NCBI GenBank assembly: GCA_965116395.1
Contig: OZ220684.1
Location: 4,526,001-4,590,000 of the forward strand
Direction of reading: 5' to 3'
DNA length: 64,000 nucleotides
From: Bin5 sp965116395
GTDB lineage: Bacteria; Chloroflexota; Anaerolineae; Caldilineales; Caldilineaceae
The notes below the pieces were generated by a model. It made no database searches, was not told where the DNA came from, and saw nothing but the letters and a program-made list of their open reading frames with translations. Of the stretch, positions 17,445 through 26,291 are shown piece after piece; positions within the stretch are counted from its first letter, which is position 1; each line of letters starts with the position of its first letter. The position numbers and the translations under genes were made by a program.

Positions 17445-19577
17445 TCATGCAGCCATGACGGCCCATTCTTCCATCAGCTTTTCCAAACGTTGCGAGACGC
17501 CCCGATGTTGGTCCTGCAGCGTGCGCAGCCTCTCCAGATCCTGTGCCGCGCTCGCTCGGGCCATATGTTCTTCGATCTCGACAAGCCTGCTCTCCAGCCG
17601 ATCGATTCTTTCCTCGGTCTCGGCGACGGCCTCCTCATGCTTTTGCGCCTGCCGCCTTTGCCTTCTGGCTTCCCGTTGCCGCTGCCATTCCTCTTCCGAT
17701 GCGGTCGGTGCAGCCACCGCCTTCGCTGGGGAGTCCTCCCTCTCCGATCGCAATCGTTCCGTCTGCCACTGCTTCCACGTTCCTTTGAAGACTTCCAGGT
17801 TGCCGGGCGTGCCATTCGACGCTGGCGTCACCTGCCAGATCTGCGTCGCCAGTGCATCTATTAACGCTCGATCGTGGGTAACAAGCAAAATGGTACCGTC
17901 GAACTGTCGCAGCGCGTCTTGCAGAATCTCCTGGCTGTCAAGGTCCAGGTGGTTAGTCGGCTCGTCCAGGAGCAGAAAATTGGCGCCCTGCAATGTCAGT
18001 CGCGCCAGCGCGATACGGCTGCGTTGCCCGCCTGAGAGACTCTCAATACTCTGGAAAACATCATCGCCCTTGAATAGAAACTGCCCCAGATACGTTCGTG
18101 CACGCACAGTGGGAAGGCGCTTGACCTCCAGCAAGGCGTCCAGTACTGTCTGACCGCCGCTCATCAAACCGTAACCGCTGCCTACATGCCGTTGTGCCAG
18201 GTATCCCACTTCGACCGACGCGCCCAATTCTACCCTGCCGGTGAGCGGTTCCAACTCCTCAAGAATTGTGCGAACAAGAGTCGTTTTTCCGGCCCCGTTT
18301 GGACCAATCAGAGCGGCAACCTGTCCGCGATACAGGTCCAGGTCTGGCGCTTCCAGAATTGGCATGTCTTCAGGCGACAGGCTGCGCATGGGCCGCAAGC
18401 GCCCCTGCCGGCCAATTTCAACACCATGACGACCCTTGGCTGACAGAAAATTCGAGACGGCCTCATTTTTGGTGGAACTGCTGCCGTCAACGCCGCCGCC
18501 CTTCAACTCGTCCTGCAATGTACCGGCAATGTGGGGACCCGCACCGGTTGCAGGCTCGCTATAGCCGGCTACCAGCTTGCGTGTGCGCAGGACAAGGTCG
18601 CCGCTGCGCAGGTCCGTTCGCAGTGGCAGACGGATAAACTGACTGGTCGGGGGCGGCGGCAGCGCCTCCTCCTCCAGGAAACGGTTAAGTCGGGTCTCTC
18701 TACCCTGCGCCTCTTTGGTTCGCTGTCCTGCCTTGTAGCGACGGATGAATTCCTGGGTCTCGCTGATAAACTCCTGCTGGCGTTCATATTCCTTGCGCCA
18801 GCGGGCGTGCCTATCTTCCCGCTGCTGCCGGTAATGGCTGTAGTTGCCGCGGTAGGTTTCCACCCGACGATGCGCCAGATCCCATATTCGGGTCGCGACT
18901 GTATCCAGAAAGTACCTGTCGTGGGATACAACGATGAGCGCGCCCTTCCAGTCCAACAGCACACCTTCCAGCCAGGACATCGAACGCACGTCAAGGTGAT
19001 TGGTCGGCTCGTCCAAGAACAGTAGGTCGGGCTCCTCCAACAGCAGGCGGCCCAGGCAGGCGCGGGTACGCTGACCCCCGCTGAGGTGAGCGAGCGGCGC
19101 ATGCCACAGCGACTCCTGAAGGCCGAGACCGGTCAGGACGAAACGTACTCGCTGGTCGATGGCGTAGCCGCCAGCCCGCTCAAACGCTTCCTGCTGTTGC
19201 CCGTAACGGGTAAGCAGGCCTTCCAGCTCCTTATCGCTCTGTGCTGGGTCGGTCATGCGTGCTTCCAGGCGTCTCAGTTGCTCCCCTTCTGCCAGCAGTT
19301 CAGCGAAAACGTCCTTCAGGTCCTCGTAGAGCGTTCGATTGCCGGCGGGCGGTGGGTCCTGCGAGAGGTAGCCGATTCGAGTTTCCTGGGCGACGAAGAG
19401 CTCACCTCTGAAACTGGTGTCGATACGGCCAAGCGCTTTGAGAAGGCTGGTCTTGCCGGCCCCGTTTGGACCTACGAGGCCGATCCGGTCGCCAAACTCG
19501 ATCCGGACGCTAACGTTCTCGAGCACGTCGAGGTCGCCGTAATTCTTGGAAATGTGATTGGCAACGAGGAGACTCAT
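17445..19577 (-). CDS. ABC-F family ATPase (ribosome-associated type)
   Basis: A soluble protein with two ABC domains and no membrane helices. Each domain has Walker A (GPNGAGKTS near residue 34; GPNGAGKTT in the second), LSGGQR signatures and LFLDEPTNHLD/LLLDEPTNHLD Walker B motifs followed by SHDR or THDR. ABC-F proteins act on ribosomes, resolving stalls or giving antibiotic resistance, and are not transporters. The interdomain linker carries a polar, low-complexity insertion near residues 340-410. The C-terminal 90 residues form a charged coiled coil. ATG at 19577 is preferred to 19607 because MSLLVANHISKNYG is the domain start. Confidence 0.9.
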   Translation of the reverse strand: MSLLVANHISKNYGDLDVLENVSVRIEFGDRIGLVGPNGAGKTSLLKALGRIDTSFRGELFVAQETRIGYLSQDPPPAGNRTLYEDLKDVFAELLAEGEQLRRLEARMTDPAQSDKELEGLLTRYGQQQEAFERAGGYAIDQRVRFVLTGLGLQESLWHAPLAHLSGGQRTRACLGRLLLEEPDLLFLDEPTNHLDVRSMSWLEGVLLDWKGALIVVSHDRYFLDTVATRIWDLAHRRVETYRGNYSHYRQQREDRHARWRKEYERQQEFISETQEFIRRYKAGQRTKEAQGRETRLNRFLEEEALPPPPTSQFIRLPLRTDLRSGDLVLRTRKLVAGYSEPATGAGPHIAGTLQDELKGGGVDGSSSTKNEAVSNFLSAKGRHGVEIGRQGRLRPMRSLSPEDMPILEAPDLDLYRGQVAALIGPNGAGKTTLVRTILEELEPLTGRVELGASVEVGYLAQRHVGSGYGLMSGGQTVLDALLEVKRLPTVRARTYLGQFLFKGDDVFQSIESLSGGQRSRIALARLTLQGANFLLLDEPTNHLDLDSQEILQDALRQFDGTILLVTHDRALIDALATQIWQVTPASNGTPGNLEVFKGTWKQWQTERLRSEREDSPAKAVAAPTASEEEWQRQREARRQRRQAQKHEEAVAETEERIDRLESRLVEIEEHMARASAAQDLERLRTLQDQHRGVSQRLEKLMEEWAVMAA

Positions 19578-19850
19578 ACGATGGGTCGGGCCGCAGTATA
19601 TTGACACACAGAAACGCCAAACCGTCTCCGCATTCTAATTCCCTTTACACGAGCCGATTAGAACGGGCTGAAGTTTGGCAAAGTATTCATAGTGTACCAC
19701 ATTTTTGGGAGAACTGCGATAGCATGCACTGGTGTATAACCTTTTGCCTTGGCCGCCTTTAAGTATGAAGGCTTCTCTCTGGAAAGTGCAGGGACCGTAA
19801 GAAATGGGCTGTTGGGCGGCTCCCAAATCAGAAAGTAGGAGACCAGTTGT

Positions 19851-20155
19851 AGAAGCGCTACCGGGTCAATCTCGCAACCATGAACAAGGCGAGCGAAAGC
19901 GATTTTCACTAACCACTGACCACCAACCACTGACCACTGCAGTTCTGGGCGGTCGGGCGCAAGCGCCCTTCCTTGTGCAGGGGCTGCGCCCCCGCAACGC
20001 CCCCCTCCAAAACCATCGCTCACCGACCTTGTGCGCTCATTCCAGCGGTGCCGCGCCACCAACCTGGCTGCCGCCAACCGCATACGCAATCAGATTGCCT
20101 GAAGGGCGGCAGGACTAAAGGGCTGGTCACGACAGACATTGAGTATGGCTTGGCA
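19851..20155. mobile_element. MITE-like element, copy B (degraded ends)
   Basis: The same repeat family as at 4239. The core at 19950-20029 is intact: GGGCG-CAAG-CGCCC, then GGGGC-TGC-GCCCC, closed by GGTC/GACC. The right arm with ATTGCCTGAAGGGCGGCAG matches the other copies. The left end GCGCTACCGGG and the right end are mutated, and no target duplication can be seen. It lies between the ABC-F gene and the liv operon promoter. Confidence 0.75.
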
Positions 20156-20215
20156 TTCTCGAAAAACGCAGAATGTGGCCTCTTGTTTACGTGCTATCTG
20201 CTACAGAAGAGGGCT

Positions 20216-20245
20216 TTGCCCGAATTCTAATCAATCATTTATAAT
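20216..20245 (+). promoter_or_regulatory. Candidate promoter of the liv operon
   Basis: TTGCCC (20216-20221) and a consensus TATAAT (20240-20245) are separated by 18 bp. The leader to the ATG at 20360 would be about 105 nt and AT-rich. It begins just after the MITE-like copy. Confidence 0.5.
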
Positions 20246-20359
20246 TTTTGTATGGCTAATCCGGCCACAGGATCTTTTTTGTGATGTATGTACTGAACCT
20301 ATGCCATTCAGTTCATATTAATTAACCACTTTGACATTTATTTGACCAAGGAGGTTCAA

Positions 20360-21616
20360 ATGCCAAAGCAATTCGCACTACTAAGCTTGATCTTAGTCGC
20401 GGCGCTGATGCTGGCCGCATGTGTTGGAGCGGCGCCGGCTGCTGAAGCCCCTGCAGAAGAGGCGCCCATGGAAGAAGCCCCCGCCGACATGAGCGGGAAG
20501 GTCGTTATCGCTTCTGGCGCGACTATCCGCATCGGTGGCTCATTTGCGTTGACCGGACCAATTCCCGACCCCGGCCTTAACATTCGTCACGGCGCTGAAA
20601 TTGCGATTGACGACCTTAACGCTGCCGGCGGCCTCGAAGGCTTCATGTTCGAGCTGGTCGCGGAAGACGGTGCTTGCGACGGCACGCAAGGGACGAACGT
20701 AGGCAACAAATTTGCAGCCGACGAGACAATCGTCGCTGTGACCGGAGGCACCTGTTCCGGTGAGACTTTCGGTCTGTTGCCAATCCTGCTGGAGGCGCGG
20801 ATTCCGTTCGTAAGCCCCAGCGCAACGAACCCGGATATCACCACTGCGGATTGTGATGTCTGCAACCGTGTCGCTCTGAGCGACTCACTGCAGGGCGTCT
20901 TCTCTGCTGATTTCGTCGTCGAAGACCTCGGCATCACCAAAGTCGCTGTCATTCACGACAACTCAGATTACGGCAAGGGACTGGCAGAGATATTCCAGAA
21001 CCATATTCTAGCAGTGGGAGGCGAAGTCTCCAGCTTTGAAGGTGTCCAGGTTGGAGACACAGATTTCCGCGCATTGTTGGCCAAAGTTGGCGCCGATGGG
21101 CCTGCAGGCATCTACTTCGGCGGGTACTCCACCGAAGCCGGCCTGATCGCCCAACAGATGTCAGAAACACCCGGCCTTGAAGACGCGATATTCATGAGCG
21201 ACGATGGCGCCTATACGCAGCAGTACCTCGATGCAGCCGGTTCAGCTGGCGAAGGCACCTACGTAGCGTTTCTGGCCGGCGATGACTCTGAGGAAATGAA
21301 CGCTGATTTCGACGCCAAATATCTCGAGAAATACGGCGTGGCCGCTGACGAGCTTGGCCCCTTCCACGCGCAGAGCTACGATTCAGTGAAACTGATCGCG
21401 GCCGCCCTTGCCGAGGTTGCCACCGTTGACGACAGCGGCAACCTTGTGGTTGACAGGGAAGCGTTGATCTCCGCCATTCGCACAGTCGATGCCTTCGATG
21501 GTCTGACTGGCACGATCAAATGCGATAGCATTGGCGAGTGCGGCGCCGGTGGCGTCCAGATCTTCGAAGTTATGGACGGCGCCTTCAGTCAGGTTAAGGG
21601 TTTTGGGATGGAGTAA
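20360..21616 (+). CDS. Branched-chain amino-acid-type ABC transporter substrate-binding lipoprotein
   Basis: A LivJ/LivK-type periplasmic-binding-protein fold (Peripla_BP_6) of 418 residues. ATG at 20360 has an AAGGAGG site. The signal ends at lipobox LAAC, followed by a Pro/Ala/Glu-rich linker and then IRIGGSFALTGP, GAEIAIDDLNAAGG and FGGYSTEAGLIAQQM, all typical. Two internal cysteine pairs may form disulfides (for example in CDGTQG/GGTCSG). It captures the ligand outside the membrane and delivers it to the permeases encoded next. True substrate may be branched-chain or other amino acids, urea or amides. Confidence 0.92.
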   Translation: MPKQFALLSLILVAALMLAACVGAAPAAEAPAEEAPMEEAPADMSGKVVIASGATIRIGGSFALTGPIPDPGLNIRHGAEIAIDDLNAAGGLEGFMFELVAEDGACDGTQGTNVGNKFAADETIVAVTGGTCSGETFGLLPILLEARIPFVSPSATNPDITTADCDVCNRVALSDSLQGVFSADFVVEDLGITKVAVIHDNSDYGKGLAEIFQNHILAVGGEVSSFEGVQVGDTDFRALLAKVGADGPAGIYFGGYSTEAGLIAQQMSETPGLEDAIFMSDDGAYTQQYLDAAGSAGEGTYVAFLAGDDSEEMNADFDAKYLEKYGVAADELGPFHAQSYDSVKLIAAALAEVATVDDSGNLVVDREALISAIRTVDAFDGLTGTIKCDSIGECGAGGVQIFEVMDGAFSQVKGFGME

Positions 21617-21628
21617 CTCCTTGTAGTC

Positions 21629-21664
21629 AGCAGGGGAGAGAATGCTACTGTTCTCTCTCCTGCT
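21629..21664 (+). terminator. Intercistronic hairpin between binding-protein and LivH genes
   Basis: AGCAGGGGAGAGAA pairs with TTCTCTCTCCTGCT over 14 bp (one G-U) around an 8-nt loop. No U-tract follows. It probably stabilises the upstream message or attenuates read-through, like the hairpin at 10406-10432 in the sugar operon. Confidence 0.6.
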
Positions 21665-21691
21665 TCCCCCTATGGTTCCTCGAATACAACT

Positions 21692-22765
21692 ATGGCGAAC
21701 AGCCCGCTCAATGTGCAGGCGGCTAAAATAGATGGTCAGACCGCTCAGAAATTCTTGATACGGGCTTTGGGCGCTGCTATTTTCCTCCTCGTAGCATGGC
21801 GGGTTATAACCGTTGGGCTGGCAGAAGGCTACCCGACCTCCTTTTGGATTTCCCAAGCTCTTAACGGCCTGGTTCTGGGAGGCGTTTACGCGTTGGTGGC
21901 CTTGGGCTACACACTGGTCTACGGCATTCTCTTCATGATCAATTTCGCCCACGGCGAGGTCATGATGATCGGCGGCATCGCCGGCTTTTTCACCCTCCAG
22001 TTTGCGCTTGCCCGCGGCTGGATGGAGGGCCCGTGGCTCGTTGTGGTCGCCGCCTTGCTATTCATCATGCTGGTAGGCATGGCCGCCTCGGTGGTGATTG
22101 GCGTGGCCTTGGAAAGGCTGGCATACCGGCCTCTACGCCAGGCGCCCCGCCTGGTACCGCTGATAAGCGCTATAGGCGCATCGCTCTTTCTCCAATACTC
22201 GGTCCTCTTGATCTTCGGCGTCAGCCCACACAGTTATCGCAAACCGGAGTTAATCTCCGGCGGCCTGCGGCTTGGTGACGTATTCATTTCCTACACGGGC
22301 GCCATAATCTTTGTGACTTCGGTACTGTTGATGCTGGCCCTCTTCTTCATCATTCAGCGAACAAAGTTGGGACGGGCGATGCGAGCGGTAGCCGAAGATC
22401 GATCCACCGCGTCGCTCATGGGTGTCGATGTCAACGCCGTGATTGTGGTCACCTTCGTGTTGGGTTCGGCCCTGGCAGGCGCCGCAGGCGTTATGCTCGG
22501 CTTTCACAACACCGTCGTCAAGTTTAACAGTGGCTTCGTACCCGGCTTGAAGGCCTTTACCGCCGCGGTTCTCGGCGGCATTGGCAACATACCCGGCGCA
22601 ATGTTCGGCGCGCTCGTTCTCGGTCTGATAGAGTCGATGGGCCCGAGCGCCCTGGGCATTCCCACTGAATACAAAGATGTCATCGCCTTTTCACTTCTCG
22701 TACTGATTCTTATCTTCCGGCCGTCAGGCCTTTTCGGCGAGGTTCTTAGCGAGAAGAAGGCCTGA
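21692..22765 (+). CDS. livH: Branched-chain amino-acid-type ABC permease LivH
   Basis: A 357-residue BPD_transp_2 permease with about eight helices. The family opening ALNGLVLGGVYALVALGYTLVYGILFMINFAHGEVMMIG starts near residue 51; the N-terminal 45 residues are an extra helix and polar leader. The ATPase-coupling loop is RAVAEDRSTASLMGVD, and AVLGGIGNIPGAMFGA near the C-terminus is typical. The stop overlaps the next gene's ATG (TGATGA), so the two are translationally coupled. Confidence 0.93.
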   Translation: MANSPLNVQAAKIDGQTAQKFLIRALGAAIFLLVAWRVITVGLAEGYPTSFWISQALNGLVLGGVYALVALGYTLVYGILFMINFAHGEVMMIGGIAGFFTLQFALARGWMEGPWLVVVAALLFIMLVGMAASVVIGVALERLAYRPLRQAPRLVPLISAIGASLFLQYSVLLIFGVSPHSYRKPELISGGLRLGDVFISYTGAIIFVTSVLLMLALFFIIQRTKLGRAMRAVAEDRSTASLMGVDVNAVIVVTFVLGSALAGAAGVMLGFHNTVVKFNSGFVPGLKAFTAAVLGGIGNIPGAMFGALVLGLIESMGPSALGIPTEYKDVIAFSLLVLILIFRPSGLFGEVLSEKKA

Positions 22766-24687
22766 TGAGACACGATACTGTAACCAGGTCAGTGAAGACC
22801 GGACTGGTCGCCTTCGCCTGCCTGAGCTATCTAATCCTTGTCGGTATCCCAGGGCGCATTGGCGGGGCCGCCCTGCCTTCGCTTGCGCTTATCGCGGCCC
22901 TGGTTTTTTGGTTCAATTTTCGCCGCAACGAGGATTTCCGAACTGCTTCAGAACGAGATCGGGGTTCCACCGGCGCAGAAGGCAAACCAGGTTGGCAAAT
23001 CGGCACAGACCATGGGCCGGCCGCGAACGATACATTCCCCCTCTTGCCGGCTGGGATCAGCGGCCTCAACCTTCACCTTGGTCTGGCCGCGGGTGCGACG
23101 ACGGGGCTGCTTATTGCAATCTGCAGTGCAGTCATCGTTACGGCGATTGGCAATGGCGTTTCAATTCAGCCGGTCTTCGACAAGATGGTCCCCTTGAACG
23201 TTGCCGCGCTGGTCGGCGTTAGTCCGGGACAGATCGCACAGGCCGACGTTTCTCCTTTTCGCTACCTTCTGCAGGCAGTCTATTTTGCCGGCGCCGGAAC
23301 ACTCGCCGCGCTGGCGGTAACCGCAGGGGGAGCCAGGTTAACGGATGCTGCCCGTTCTAACCGGCTACCCGTAAATCTGTCCGCCCCGAAGATTCTGGCG
23401 GCCGGCCGACTTGCGGGCCTCGCGCTTCCCTTCGTCCTGCTGGCCTTTATCGTTTTGCTCGGGCTGCCGGGTGTCAGGGCATTTGGTTCCAACGAGGGCA
23501 CGGTGCGCCTTCTTCTTACCCTGGTCGCGACAGGAAGCGGGCTTTTTGCCCACAGGCTGTCCAGACCGGGAAGAGAACGCAGAATTGTGACCGCGTTGCT
23601 TGGGCTTGGCGTCTTGATGATGCCGTTTGTCCTCGATCAGTTTCAAAACTCGGTAATGGGCCTCGTCTTCATCTATGTAATGATGGGGCTTGGTCTTAAC
23701 ATTGTAGTTGGCTACGCGGGCTTGCTGGACCTGGGCTATGTGGCCTTTTTCGCCATCGGCGCATACACCTATGCCTTTCTTTCGGCACCTTTTTCCTCGC
23801 CCTACATTTCCAACCTGCTTCTTCTGCTGAACATTTCACCCGATAGCCCATTGCTCGGTTATTGGATGGCGCTGCCAGTGGCGATGCTCACAGCTGCAAT
23901 CGGCGGGATCCTGCTTGGCATACCTGTCCTGCGCCTGCGTGGAGACTATCTCGCTATCGTTACGCTGGGCTTTGGCGAGATAATCCGCCTCTTCATGTTG
24001 AACATGGGTGAATTGACAAATGGACCGCGCGGCATCTTGGAAATCTCCCAGCCCAGCCTGTTTGGCTTTGCGCCCGAAGCCTTCTTCGGCCTCCTCAGTT
24101 CACAGGGTTGGACTTTCCTGCTGGCACTGATCAGCTCGGCGCTGATCGCCATTGTTGCCATTCGATTGAACAGTTCCCGGCTGGGTAGAGCGTGGTTTGC
24201 AATGCAAGAAGACGAGGACGTGGCCGAGGCTACCGGCGTCCACCTCGTGCGAACTAAGCTCCTCGCCTTTGCAATTGGCGCCACGTTTGCCGGCATGGCA
24301 GGTCAACTATATGCCGCCCGCCAGATTAACATCTTCCCCGAGAATTTCTCGCTCTTTGTCTCGATTGACGCGCTGGCTTTGATTATCGTTGGCGGTATCG
24401 GCAGTCCTGCCGGTATCGTTTTGGGTGCGCTGGCGCTCAAGGGTTTGCCGGAGGTGTTGCGGGGCGTGGATGAGTACCGAATCGTTGCATTTGCTGCCCT
24501 CTTGGTCATCATGATGATCGTGCGGCCTGCCGGCATTCTGCCCTCGCCGCGCCGCCGGGTCCAGTTGACAGCGCCCGAAGAACAGGGCCTGTCAGAACTG
24601 TCAGATGGAGGGGAAGAGGATTTCAGAGAGCCGTTGGAAGAGAAAGCTGCCCCATTGAACGGGCCTGAAAAGGATGAGGCGCAATGA
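22765..24687 (+). CDS. livM: Branched-chain amino-acid-type ABC permease LivM with long N-terminal extension
   Basis: The LivM core is residues about 270-600: GLGLNIVVGYAGLLDLGYVAFFAIGAY, then LRLRGDYLAIVTLGFGEIIRLF and the coupling loop MQEDEDVAEATGVHLVRTK. Ahead of it are about 270 residues with four or five further hydrophobic helices and a polar, Gly/Pro-rich loop (residues about 55-95). This makes the protein 640 long against roughly 300-430 in the family. An acidic tail (PEEQGLSELSDGGEEDF) closes it. It overlaps livH and livG by 1 and 4 bp. The extension could be an added membrane module or a scaffold; its role is unknown. Confidence 0.9.
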   Translation: MRHDTVTRSVKTGLVAFACLSYLILVGIPGRIGGAALPSLALIAALVFWFNFRRNEDFRTASERDRGSTGAEGKPGWQIGTDHGPAANDTFPLLPAGISGLNLHLGLAAGATTGLLIAICSAVIVTAIGNGVSIQPVFDKMVPLNVAALVGVSPGQIAQADVSPFRYLLQAVYFAGAGTLAALAVTAGGARLTDAARSNRLPVNLSAPKILAAGRLAGLALPFVLLAFIVLLGLPGVRAFGSNEGTVRLLLTLVATGSGLFAHRLSRPGRERRIVTALLGLGVLMMPFVLDQFQNSVMGLVFIYVMMGLGLNIVVGYAGLLDLGYVAFFAIGAYTYAFLSAPFSSPYISNLLLLLNISPDSPLLGYWMALPVAMLTAAIGGILLGIPVLRLRGDYLAIVTLGFGEIIRLFMLNMGELTNGPRGILEISQPSLFGFAPEAFFGLLSSQGWTFLLALISSALIAIVAIRLNSSRLGRAWFAMQEDEDVAEATGVHLVRTKLLAFAIGATFAGMAGQLYAARQINIFPENFSLFVSIDALALIIVGGIGSPAGIVLGALALKGLPEVLRGVDEYRIVAFAALLVIMMIVRPAGILPSPRRRVQLTAPEEQGLSELSDGGEEDFREPLEEKAAPLNGPEKDEAQ

Positions 24688-25484
24688 CGGCCCTGTTGAG
24701 CATTCAAGGAGTTACGAAAGTGTTCGGCGGGCTGACTGCCGTTGATAACGTCGATCTGGAGATCGCAGAGCTTTCAATCTCCTCTCTCATTGGTCCGAAT
24801 GGCGCCGGCAAGACGACCCTTTTCAACTGTCTGACCGGCCTTCACAGGCCCGAGAACGGCGAAATAGTCTTTGACGGCCGCTCGCTGGTCGGACTGCGTC
24901 CCGACGAAATCACCGAACGCGGCGTCGCCCGTACCTATCAGAACATCCGCCTCTTTGGAAGGATGACGGCGCTCGAAAATGTTCTGGTCGGGCAGCATCT
25001 GCGACTGAAGTCATCGCACTGGAGCGCGATTTTGCGAACGGCGGGCCAGCGGGCAGAGGAACAGGCCGCCCGTGAATCGGGCCGGGAGCTGCTCGAATTT
25101 GTTGGGCTCGAGGGGCAGGAGAATGTCGTCTCAACAAATCTGCCCTATGGTGACCAGAGGCTGCTGGAAGTCGCACGTGCGCTGGGAAGTCGACCCCGCC
25201 TGTTGCTCCTGGACGAACCTGCCGCCGGCATGAACCCGAGAGAGACTGACCGCATGATGGAGCTGGTCCACAGGCTGCGCGACGAAAGAGACGTAACCGT
25301 GTTCCTGATAGAACACGACATGAAGGTTGTGATGAGCATTTCGGAAAGTGTGTCGGTCCTGGATTACGGCAAGAAGATCGCCGAGGGCACACCAATGGAA
25401 GTACGCTCGGACGCCAGAGTAATTGAGGCCTATCTCGGCCCGGAGGTTGCCGTGCAGGGATCAGCAGAAGCTGTGGGAAAGTGA
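24684..25484 (+). CDS. livG: Branched-chain amino-acid-type ABC ATPase LivG
   Basis: A 266-residue ABC ATPase. Walker A is GPNGAGKTT near residue 39. The LivG-type TYQNIRLFGRMTALENVLVGQH follows the Q-loop. A changed signature, LPYGDQRLLEVARAL, is normal for LivG, followed by LLLDEPAAGMNPRE and the switch EHD. The characteristic C-terminal end KKIAEGTPMEV...VIEAYLG is present. It starts within the end of livM (ATGA overlap) and precedes livF by 3 bp. Confidence 0.95.
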   Translation: MTALLSIQGVTKVFGGLTAVDNVDLEIAELSISSLIGPNGAGKTTLFNCLTGLHRPENGEIVFDGRSLVGLRPDEITERGVARTYQNIRLFGRMTALENVLVGQHLRLKSSHWSAILRTAGQRAEEQAARESGRELLEFVGLEGQENVVSTNLPYGDQRLLEVARALGSRPRLLLLDEPAAGMNPRETDRMMELVHRLRDERDVTVFLIEHDMKVVMSISESVSVLDYGKKIAEGTPMEVRSDARVIEAYLGPEVAVQGSAEAVGK

Positions 25485-25487
25485 TCC

Positions 25488-26240
25488 ATGTTGATCCTGG
25501 AATCGGTCCATACATTTTATGGCCACATTCACGCGCTCAAGGGTATTTCTTTGACCGTGAATGAAGGCGAGGTTGTCTCGCTCATTGGCTCGAATGGCGC
25601 CGGCAAAACAACTACGCTCAATACGATTAGCGGCGTTTTGTCCGCCCGCGCCGGCGCCATTTACTTCCAGGAACCAAACGGTTCATTGCCAGGCCAGGCA
25701 TCCCGCAGTCCCGATCAGGGAATACGCCTGGACCAGCTGCCAGCGCACGACGTCGCCAGATTAGGCGTCTCCCAGTCGCCCGAGGGGAGGAAGATTTTCG
25801 CCCGTCTGTCCGTACAGGAGAACCTGGCCATGGGCGCATTCGCTCGTACTGACAGCAAGGGCATCAGCGAGGACTTGACCAGGGTGCTCGAACTCTTCCC
25901 GCGACTTCAGGAGCGGCTCAAGCAGCCCGGCGGCACACTTTCCGGTGGTGAACAACAGATGCTGGCCATCGGACGCTCGCTCATGAGTCGGCCCCGAATC
26001 CTGCTCCTCGACGAGCCCTCGATGGGCCTGGCGCCGCTGCTGGTACAGCAGATCTTCCAGATTATCCGCGAGATAAACGCCCAGGGCATGACCATCCTGC
26101 TGGTGGAACAGAACGCCCAGGCCGCCCTTCAGGTTGCCCACCGCGGCTACGTCCTCGAAACCGGCACCATCGTGCTGAGCGGCAAAGCCGGGGATCTGCT
26201 GGCCAATCCGCAGGTAGCGGAGGCATATCTCGGGATCTGA
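25488..26240 (+). CDS. livF: Branched-chain amino-acid-type ABC ATPase LivF
   Basis: A 250-residue ABC ATPase with Walker A GSNGAGKTT, VSQSPEGRKIFARLSVQENLAMGA after the Q-loop, signature LSGGEQQMLAIGRSLM, Walker B LLLDEPSMGLAP and switch EQN (LivF-type, Asn in place of His/Asp). An insertion of about 18 residues (EPNGSLPGQASRSPDQG) lies between Walker A and the Q-loop. This is the last gene of the operon; with LivG it makes the ATPase dimer. Confidence 0.95.
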   Translation: MLILESVHTFYGHIHALKGISLTVNEGEVVSLIGSNGAGKTTTLNTISGVLSARAGAIYFQEPNGSLPGQASRSPDQGIRLDQLPAHDVARLGVSQSPEGRKIFARLSVQENLAMGAFARTDSKGISEDLTRVLELFPRLQERLKQPGGTLSGGEQQMLAIGRSLMSRPRILLLDEPSMGLAPLLVQQIFQIIREINAQGMTILLVEQNAQAALQVAHRGYVLETGTIVLSGKAGDLLANPQVAEAYLGI

Positions 26241-26291
26241 CGAGTTGATTCGGTCAGATCCCTCTCGCGGCTCACTCCCCGAAACTTCACT

